Source: Distichodus sexfasciatus (taxonomy: Eukaryota > Chordata > Actinopteri > Characiformes > Distichodontidae). From it: DNA of 64,000 nucleotides. Position 1 is the first letter of the stretch. Each line of letters starts with the position of its first letter. Positions 56,418 to 64,000 of this stretch are shown piece after piece. The position numbers were made by a program, and so were the translations under genes. The stretch is taken from the NCBI GenBank assembly GCA_032718565.1, contig JAVGVS010000097.1, positions 378,227-442,226 of the forward strand. The letters are read 5' to 3'. The notes below the pieces were generated by a model that made no database searches, had not been told where the DNA came from, and worked only from the letters and a program-made list of their open reading frames with translations.

Positions 56418-57075
56418 CAGGGGTGTAACGATACATCAATGTACATCGATACTTCGATTCTGTGACGATTAATGAGTCCACTGAAGCCTTATATGACATC
56501 TTTAGGGGTTTGATGTGTTGTTTCAATGATTTTTAATGACCTTATAAGCATCGATCTGAAATGAAACATCAATCAGACGTCATACATATATTACTGTCGC
56601 TTTATACTGAACAGGAGGTCTATTTGTAAATAAAAGGCAAGGCTATTTATAGGGCACATTATCATACACAGGGGTCATTCAATGTGCTTTACAGAAACAG
56701 GATAAAATTGGTTAAAATTAAAGATTAAATTAAAAAAGAAAGTAATGAAAAAAAGGAATAAAGATAAAGTAGTAATAAAGAATTAAAAGCTCTATAAAAA
56801 TGATTTAAAAACAGGCACAATTCGATTTTAAAATATTGCAGCACTCAAGTGTGGGAAAAGCAAAAGAGAAAAGTGCAGTTTTTAGTATCTGTTTAAAACT
56901 TGCCACAGTTGGGGCAGAACTGATATTAATGGGCAGTTGGTTCCAGCATTGGGCAGCATAGTGGCATTTCACCGTGTTTAGTTTCAGGAGATTTTTCATT
57001 GAAATGTTTGTTTGAGTTGAGAAATAAAAATGACGAATGATTCATGATTATTCAAGATTGATTAAATAGGACTCA
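56418..57075 (+). mobile_element. hAT relic split by a dispersed repeat
   Basis: CAGGGGTGTAACGATACATC, TGAACAGGAGGTCTATTTGT; resumes at 57,000 with AAATGTTTGTTTGAGTTGAG. Interrupted by 56,630-57,000. Cognate at 62,861. Confidence 0.6.
56630..57000. repeat. Dispersed repeat (GCTATTTATAGGGCAC type)
   Basis: GTCATTCAATGTGCTTTACA, AACTTGCCACAGTTGGGGCA, GGGCAGTTGGTTCCAGC. Confidence 0.55.
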
Positions 57076-57141
57076 AACGTTAAAAATAGCTCTCCATACG
57101 ACCGGATGTGAGCCTTCTGTGTTGAGTTTTCTGTGCTTGAT

Positions 57142-57382
57142 TTCATTCTTTCATTCATTCCTTCATTATCCAAACGGTCTAATCCCTATCGGGGTCGCGG
57201 GGATTGGCCAATCAACCTGTAGTGCGTGCTTTCGGAATGTGGGAGGAAACCAAAGCACCTGGAGAAAACCCACGCGAGCACAGGAAATGCATACAAACTC
57301 CTCACAGAAAGACCGAGAGATCGAACCCAGGATTTTCTTGCTGTGAGCCGGAAGTGCTAACTACTGCATCACACTGCCACCC
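57142..57382 (-). repeat. V-SINE, internal deletion
   Basis: (CATT)n, CTAATCCCTATCGGGGTCGC, GTGGGAGGAAACCAAAGCAC, CAAACTCCTCACAGAAAGAC, head reverse TTTTCTTGCTGTGAGC. Confidence 0.85.
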
Positions 57383-57419
57383 TGCTTGAATTCATTTCAG
57401 CATAAATACTAAACTACAA

Positions 57420-57530
57420 GTATATTAGTGGTCTCGTAGTTAGGATACTAACTAACTAACACCATCATCATTGGGTCCCTTTACCCCAAGTTGCTCTCAG
57501 GTAAACTGTCCCTTAAATTAGGAAAATGGC
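57420..57530 (+). repeat. S2 SINE, decayed
   Basis: GTGGTCTCGTAGTTAGGATA, AAGTTGCTCTCAGG, CTGTCCCTTAAATTAGGAAA. Confidence 0.55.
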
Positions 57531-58296
57531 GAACACACTATCGTTACGCTAATCACGTACCTTGAAGAACTGCTAAATAACAGTGGAGTCAATTCCAAGG
57601 TTTAGGAGTCAATTCTCGATTCCAAAATTAACTGGAATTGGGAAATCACTTCTTTCTGGAATCTAATCCCAGCCCTAATTCTAACAGGACATTGTGTGCA
57701 CGGTCGTCAACTCACATTGAAATGCCACACTGGGAGTTTGATGCGCAATAGTGACGGTCAAAGGCGCTAACAGAAATAGTACATTCAGGAAGGGTGCAAA
57801 TTAATGACGAGGAAAATGATTCACGTCCCGTGGTTGGGGAGCCTCAGTGGTTCTTTGATGGAAGCCCTCAGGCATTTTCTCCTGAGACGCGCTAATTGCA
57901 TGTCACATGTCTCGCAGGAAGCTGCGGATCGTGGGCACAGATTTACAGCTACGGATCTTCCTGTTTTCTGCTGAGGAATTAGAAAATCCAAACTGTGGCT
58001 TTCAGATTGTGCTAAAACGTTCGGCTACCGTCCAGTTGGTGTGGGTGTCGAAACTTCTCGAATTAAAACCGCTGCTCTGGGAGCAGTTTGTGCCTGTTTC
58101 CACATGAGTGGGTGCAGAGTGTGTTTTTGTGGACTTGCCAGTGGAAACGTAAGTGGGGGTTTAGCATGATTATGGGGGGACAGAGCGGCACTGACGGGAG
58201 TCCTTGATTACGTTCTTAAATTTTTGGTTAGCAGGTATTATTTTCTGTCATAGGGTGCAGTTTTATGGAAGTAGACCTTCATTAACACATGCTAAC
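57531..58296. other. No gene seen
   Basis: 57,780-58,110 is unique sequence with a 66-codon plus frame lacking a domain. Confidence 0.3.
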
Positions 58297-58560
58297 TCAC
58301 AGTTGATTCCAAGATTTGATTATAAGAAAGCAATTTTCTTGATTCCAAGAGCAATAATATACTATGAAAGTTTGGTGAAGCATGAATATTGATAGTGAAT
58401 ATAGAGACATTTTGCTAGTTCCTAAAAAATATTTGTACTCTACTTCACCATTACGCTACTAATAAGCAAAGAACGACATCTTTAGCAGCCCAAAAATGAT
58501 TCAGAAACAGTTAATCTACAATACAATCCAAAGGATCATGAACCAAAGGCAAAATTTTGG
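58297..58560 (+). repeat. Local duplicated unit, copy 3
   Basis: GTTGATTCCAAGATTTGATT, AAGCAATTTTCTTGATTCCA, AATGATTCAGAAACAG; 3.4 kb from copy 2 across the candidate promoter. Confidence 0.75.
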
Positions 58561-58623
58561 GTTGAACAGTAGGATCTGGAATTTCATCTCTCAAACTAGG
58601 ACTTGATAACCAAATATAAAAAT

Positions 58624-58828
58624 GTGAGTGAAGTGAGTGTCATCGTGAATACACCACAGCACAGCACACAGTGCACCACAACAAAATGTGACCTCTGCAT
58701 TTGATCTATCTGTCAACATGGACATCAGTGCTAGGGGACGGTACCTTGCTCATGAGTAACTTTATCGGCCTGGCGACATTCCGATCACGGGCCCAACTCC
58801 CTAAGCGTTGCACTACCCCCTGCCCCTA
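58624..58828 (-). repeat. SINE-B with internal deletions
   Basis: AGTGAAGTGAGTGTCATCGT tail to CCTAAGCGTTGCACTACCCC head. Confidence 0.85.
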
Positions 58829-58902
58829 AAGGTGTGACAGATCAAGATGAAACCAAATAATACAGTATGTGCATGGGGTCTTATGACTTTAACATATCCC
58901 AA

Positions 58903-59220
58903 CTCTAGTAATCCCAACTGGGGCTGCGGGGGACCGGAGCCTATCCTGGGAACTACAGACGCAAGGTGGGGACCAACCCTGGGCAGGCGCCAACACACCG
59001 CAGGGCACACACACACTCACACAATCACACTCACATTCACACCTTACTGGACCAATTTAGAGTCGCCAATTAACATATACTGCATGCTTTTGGACTGAAG
59101 GAAAAAATCCACATGAACACGGGGCACGCAAACTCCACACAGAAAGGCCCTATGGCCTACCCAGAGTTTGAACCCTCGCTGTGAGGGGGCAGCGCTAACC
59201 ACTGCGCCACTGTGCTGTTC
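58903..59220 (-). repeat. V-SINE, near full length
   Basis: TAATCCCAACTGGGGCTGCG, GCCAACACACCGCAGGGCAC, CAAACTCCACACAGAAAGGC, head reverse GCGCTAACCACTGCGCCACT. Confidence 0.9.
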
Positions 59221-60334
59221 CTTAGTCATATTTACAGTGCAAACCTTGTCAAAAAATTAATTTAACAAAGCCAAAACAAGATAATCATTTACTAATCATA
59301 ATTAAGGTAAAACAATTTTGAGGTAAAATTGTCAAATAATCATGATATTGATTTGAGGTCGTAAAGTCCAGTCTTATTTCTACTAATGCAGTGTATTATC
59401 ACATTTACTAAAACTAAAGTTGCTCAGATGATATGTACTGTTGGAAAAAATGGAATCCAAATGGCAGGTACCCTTATCATACAGCTGTTATTAAAAAAAA
59501 AGAAGAAGCAGAGACCTATGCAGATTTAAAGAGTAAAACATACTGTATATATGGATGGCCACGATTAATCTTTCAACAACTAGCAACTTCACCTGAGACT
59601 CCACTCACAAGGCCACTGTAAACAGACGGCAACACACAACCCGGCACACTTTTCTTCCATACACAAAAATTTTGGCACCAAGAGACATGGTTTGTTGGTA
59701 CTATACCCATAGTTAATAGTCTCAGCACCAATGATTGGACTTTTATCAAAAAATGATATTCAGTTTCATCCTGGTAATATATTGATACATTTACTTTTTT
59801 TATTATATTATTTAATTACTGTTTATGCATCTAACCAATGCCGACTTCTCAGGAGAAAAAAAATCTTCTTTTGCCTTTAGCTCAATGCATTTTTATTCAG
59901 ATTTACTTGTTTTCAGGCACTCCAATATAATTGGCTCTCTGCAGCTGGCACTGAAACTCCAACCCTCCGCAAGGCATCACTTCTCCCAAGAACTCAGTAT
60001 AGCTGAGCCAAAGACTGTACGAGCAGAGCCAGCACATCAGAGCCGCCAGCACATGTTCAACTCCGGCACGGTGCGAGGTGCATTAGGAGGTATGACATAA
60101 TCAGGACTCAGGCGCTTAAAAGAGAAGACAAAAAAGCTGCTCAGGAGTCTGAGGTTGAGCCTGAGTTCCAAAAAATATTTCTTTAAACAGTCTGCTAATA
60201 CATGAAAATGATCCCAAAAAATGCAGCGAATTCAAAGAATAAAGAAATTTTATTGAAAATAAGATTTTAATCCTTTTTTGGTTATATTTATGTTCCAACC
60301 CGTCCATCCATCTGAAGCTCATATACTGTACATT
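59221..60334. other. Unique stretch, no gene seen
   Basis: AT-rich; 59,820-60,110 carries a 91-codon plus frame with no known domain. Candidate upstream regulatory DNA. Confidence 0.3.
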
Positions 60335-60550
60335 GAGGGCAGGTGGTAGCATAACGGTTAGGAAGTTGACCCGGTTATCACTGGCTGGTTCAAGTACCGG
60401 ACCGGTAAAGGTACCACTGGGGTACTCATGAGCAAGGTACCATTCGCAAGCACTGCTCCCAAAAAAAGCTGCCAACTACAGTTGGGTCAAATGCAGAGGT
60501 CACTGTGCTGTGCCATGGTTTGTTCACAATGACAAATAATCATTCACTCA
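60335..60550 (+). repeat. SINE-B, full length
   Basis: GGCAGGTGGTAGCATAACGG head, GGTTCAAGTACC B box, CACAATGACAAATAATCATT tail. Confidence 0.9.
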
Positions 60551-60676
60551 TATAAATTAAATTATACGAACCTTGGTGAAATAATAATTAGGGATGCAAT
60601 CTGATATCGGTTCTATAGAGACTCGAATAGCTGGGTTGAGTATCAGTCTCATCGGGCCGATCAATGGAGCCGATCT

Positions 60677-61643
60677 GGGGTGTGTTTCCCAAACGTGTAG
60701 TTGCTAACGTATTGCGAACTACGCTTTTTATTGCTAACACTATGTTAATTAGGGGGCCATGCAGTGGAACACTGCATGGTACCCTATTGGAATCGTGCTG
60801 ATTTTTTTTTTTTCTGCACTAAAACGCGTTGTGGAGAAAAAACTGTAACACCTACAGCTTTGAAATTTGGCAGGTAGGTCCGGTACCCCACCCACTACTC
60901 AGGCAAAAAAATTGCACCAATATAAGCTATTTTGCGTTTTTCCAAAAAAAATTGCATTTTTCCTAATAATTTTTGAACCCTAGTTCCAATTTCCAAAAAT
61001 CTTATATCATCTTATTCCTTGGGTTAAGACAAATTTTTTAGACCCTCGCATGTATTTCTGCCTTATTTGATTTTTCGCTAATTTGCATAAAATGAAAACC
61101 CATCTTTTTCGACCTAGTCCCTGGATTTTTGTCCAATCTGCATGCAACGGGTATCATGTGAATCCCAAGACACTCTTCTTTAATTATTATCAAGCACATT
61201 TTTAATTTATGACTTCATATTTCCGTAATATGCAAATAAATGTGGTCGGCTTGGCATAGGACTGCAACACCACACCCAGTGTCATAGAAATCCGGCTCTG
61301 GGGGGCTACTCAGGCAAAAAAAATTGTGCCACTCTGCCCAAACCCCAACAGTCCAAACCCCACACACTACTCAGGCAAAAAAAAAAAATTGCACCACTCT
61401 GCCAGTTGGTGGCGCTAATAAGCTATTTTGCGTTTTGCCTAATAACTTTTGAACTTTTGAGCTTCGATTCTCAAAAATCTTACACCATCCTACTCCTTGG
61501 GTCAAGACGAATCTTTATAGACATCTGTACACTTCGATTCGTCAAAAACTGATAATGCTGCAAACTGCATGGCCCCCGTAATCACTGCTTGCAGTTATAT
61601 TTGATAACGTAGTTAGAAACTAAGCTTTTGGGAAACGCTCCCC
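60677..61643. mobile_element. TIR element GGGGTGTGTTTCCC, middle layer
   Basis: GGGGTGTGTTTCCCAAACGT / GCTTTTGGGAAACGCTCCCC inverted ends; inner GCTAACGTATTGCGAACTAC / TAACGTAGTTAGAAACTA. It splits hAT-C. Confidence 0.75.
60752..61577. mobile_element. TIR element GGGGGCCATGCAGT, inner layer
   Basis: GGGGGCCATGCAGT / CAAACTGCATGGCCCCC ends. The interior repeats CTACTCAGGCAAAAAAATTG about three times (60,895, 61,305, 61,365). No coding capacity. Confidence 0.75.
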
Positions 61644-62182
61644 TGTTCAATTAAATTGTAGTTTTATCTATGTTTGCGTATACGCACAATTGGTTATGCA
61701 TGGGAAGTGTCACTGCGGTAACGCTGGTTGACATTCACGTAATTTGTACATATTGATATGACAATGAGCAGAACAAGCAACGCAACACACTACAACCCCA
61801 AAGGCAAATCACACCATTATACTGTTTAATTTCCTTAACAACACCAGCTCTCGCTCACAATCTCTGTGTTCCTGATGGTTTTAGCGCCGCAGGATTAGGG
61901 AGCGTCACTAAATTACACAACTGTGTTTAAACGAATAATGTTTGAGATGTTATTTTAATAATAAATAATTTAGCATATACATAATTATTACATTGTTGTA
62001 GTTAGGAAAACAGCATTTAAGTCTCATGCTCAAAGTGAAATACACAACTTATTAGTTAAAAAGATCAGTATCAGATCAGATCAGATCAGATCAGTACTCG
62101 GGATCGGCCGTTACCCACAGCCCAAGTATCGAAATCGGCATCGGAACTGAAAAAGTTAGATCGGTGTAACCCTAATAATAAC

Positions 62183-62860
62183 ATTGCTTCTCATATTCGC
62201 TTAAAAAAAGTTTCCTTCATAAGAAGCACTATATGCAGATTCACTGCTATTATCAATTTCCTCAAATAACACATTCACAAAGAAGCCATATTAACAGAAA
62301 CAGCCGGTTTTGCTCCTCCAAAGGGTGGAGGCAGCAGTTTTCGAGATATAGGGAAAACATATTTCTGGCTTCCATAATGGAATAAAAGCAGGATTCTTAT
62401 TATTATTTACTCACTGCTAAGCACACTGACCTGCTGGTGGCATTCCCCCTTATAAAGCAGATCTTGCTGATTCAGCCACAGTTTGGGTCTGGTCTGGGCA
62501 CTCAGCCACCACATAAAGGAAAGCCTCTCGGGAGAACACTCAGCCGGTGGTTTGCAGAAACGGCTCTGCAATATCACACATCTCCGAAGCTGTGCAAATG
62601 ATCTGTGCTTCCATTCAAGTCTATACCTTCTTGAAAAATAATGAGAGATATGAAAATGGTTGCATAACTTCCTTTAAACAAAGTGATATACTAATCATTA
62701 GCTCTTACAATGCCAGACAGGTGTATCCCGAGAAAATTAGCAATGGCAACCTGTCTTTAAACGTTTTAATGATTAACTCATACCGGCTGATTGCCTGTTA
62801 GACTATACAAATAAAAAGCAGATAAACAGATACTTGTCATCTTGTACAATACACTAGTTG
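62183..62860. other. Unique island, no gene seen
   Basis: No recognised repeat from 62,200 to 62,860. 62,640-62,800 holds ATACTAATCATTAGCTC and GTTTTAATGATTAACTCA. An 84-codon plus frame has no domain. Possible conserved non-coding element. Confidence 0.35.
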
Positions 62861-63432
62861 GAGGGGTGTAACAACACATCAATCTTTATTGATTCAATGA
62901 TCAATACACACACAGCATCAATGCAAAACGAAACATCATACATCCTGTAATGTCGCTGTATGGGGGTGCGCGATTCAGGATATCTCAGTTCAATTCAATT
63001 TGATTCTGATTCTTGTGCTCACAATTTGATTCATAAATGATTCACAATTCAATGCATGAATTTGTTTCCAGATTTCTGTTTTGAGTTACTTTTTCCATTT
63101 GACTGTGGCAGGTCAACAAAAAAATCACACTGAATCAAATATAGTTTAGGGTAAGGGTTATGAATTGATTTTTTGGTATGCATGAATCGATAGAGAAAGA
63201 AACACAATTTAATTCAGTTCGTTTTTTGCACACCCCATGACTTCATATTGAGCAGGAGGTCTATTTTGAGTTGTTTTTCAATAAAATGTTTGGTAATAAA
63301 AATGTCAAATTATATTTTATTTAAGATGAATGGAAGTGATTGTGTTAAATCTGTCAGTTGATGGTCTCGATGTTTGAAACAATGTTCAATATAATACTGT
63401 ACCATGATAAAACCTGGGAACTTACACCCCTA
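62861..63432 (+). mobile_element. hAT element with nested hAT relic
   Basis: AGGGGTGTAACAACACATC / AACTTACACCCCTA ends; split at 62,957-63,238 by GGGGGTGCGCGATTCAGG..TTTTTTGCACACCCC. Confidence 0.7.
62957..63238. mobile_element. Nested hAT relic (GGGGGTGCGCGATTC)
   Basis: TGGGGGTGCGCGATTC / GCACACCCCA inverse ends with GATTCAT-rich subterminal repeats. Fragments at 25,586 and 37,493 are related. Confidence 0.65.
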
Positions 63433-63726
63433 TGGTATAACATCATGTTATGAACATGAGGTTTACTTCAGCAAATTTATTCATGCAACTGCTATGTTAC
63501 TGATTTGTTCTTGGTCATATTTCCGGCAAAAGGAATTGCTTGCAGCTGCGTTCTAAGCTGGCTAGAGGCAATATCCTCCAGTCTCAACATGACAAGAATT
63601 CAAACATGTTTTACAGCATAAACATTTGAAAAACATGTGAATTTGAAGCATCTTGTGTGTATTGTTATTAAAGCATCTTTTACATTTATTTTTGTACATG
63701 TAAATGGAAGACGTTTATATAGCCAG

Positions 63727-63870
63727 TGTTGAGGAAGCTCATTTTCAGGCTACAAGCTACTAATGATCGATAGTATCTAAGCTACTGTATAGCTAAGCTA
63801 CTCTTTTAATATAGTAGTTAGCTACGTTGCAAGCTGCAGAGAAAAACTAGCTAACTACATGAAAGCTACT
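63727..63870. repeat. AGCTAC-rich DNA-transposon relic
   Basis: CAGTGTTGAGGAAGCTCATT then many AGCTACT / AGTTAGCTAC words. Confidence 0.55.
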
Positions 63871-64000
63871 TCATGGCCACGGATTCTTGGCTCCATGCTC
63901 GACAAGGAGGACTCTATCCTCCGACTCCATCACGCAGGTGCCACCTGTGGCACTGTGCTGTGCATGGTAGCCTATCGGATGACTGCTGCTAATTCAACAC

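Larger units (their letters stand above)
60589..62174 (+). mobile_element. hAT-C, outer element of a three-level nest
   Basis: Ends TAGGGATGCAATCTGAT / GATCGGTGTAACCCTA; ATAATAAT (60,581-60,588) and ATAATAAC (62,175-62,182) fit an 8-bp TSD. Inner C blocks are at 61,700-62,000; (GATCA)n at 62,062-62,094. Confidence 0.8.

Noticed and set aside
56237..56428. 63-codon plus ORF right of the CpG block as a divergent gene
   Set aside because: Starts at the edge of a DNA-transposon fragment and runs into a hAT end at 56,418; no domain.
63871..64000. GC-richer window end as a second rgs7 5' exon or another gene
   Set aside because: No splice sites or known peptide could be supported before the window stops.

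Overview
Vertebrate nuclear DNA, almost certainly from a teleost fish. There are no operons, no dense open reading frames and no long conserved ORFs. The window is instead packed with tRNA-derived SINEs, hAT, Tc1 and PIF/Harbinger-like non-autonomous DNA transposons, 5'-truncated LINE 3' ends and CA/GT microsatellites, a mix typical of fish introns. Nearly all ORFs over 60 codons fall in these repeats and are chance frames. I cannot name the species.

The one real gene signal is small and lies on the minus strand. An exon at 54,163-54,273 has a clean splice acceptor, a short 5'UTR, a start codon in good context and 26 codons (MAQTNSYGQS...SPNMLVYRK) ending at a GTAAGT donor. This matches the N-terminus of RGS7, a regulator of G-protein signalling of the R7 family. 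The next RGS7 exon (the start of the DEP domain) is not seen in the window, so 1-54,162 is read as the first coding-side intron. A CpG-rich, CCAAT-containing stretch at about 55,820-56,110 is the best candidate for the promoter and non-coding first exon. The rest, up to 64,000, is upstream flank or 5'UTR intron.

Layout. 1-4 kb: TIR elements, a well-bounded hAT with a nested MITE, and a SINE-derived tandem array. 4-16 kb: hAT relics, a Tc1 copy split by a Harbinger-like MITE, and SINEs. 16-25 kb: two SINEs each split by a hAT with a perfect 8-bp target duplication, an RTE-type LINE end with a 19-bp duplication, and a Tc1 relic. 25-35 kb: a fold-back Tc1 derivative, microsatellites, and nested hATs. 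35-49 kb: more copies of the same families, a long inverted SINE pair, and some unique non-coding islands. 49-54 kb: hAT relics up to the exon. 54-64 kb: local duplications, candidate promoter, V-SINEs, and a three-level nest.

Family labels used here are mine. MITE-A: about 640 bp, ends GTGACYCT...AGGGTCAC, 4-bp A/T duplication, nine copies plus one 18-bp remnant. SINE-B: tRNA-like head, tail ending in CACAATGACAAATAATCACT, about 20 copies. S2: a second tRNA-like SINE. V-SINE: HE1-like. hAT-C, D, E and H: non-autonomous hATs with TAGGG/TAGNG ends. Harb-F, G, J and K: short elements with 3-bp TWA duplications. No autonomous transposase, no RNA gene, no CRISPR and no new multi-gene system was found. 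The interest is in rearrangement biology and in the hidden exon.
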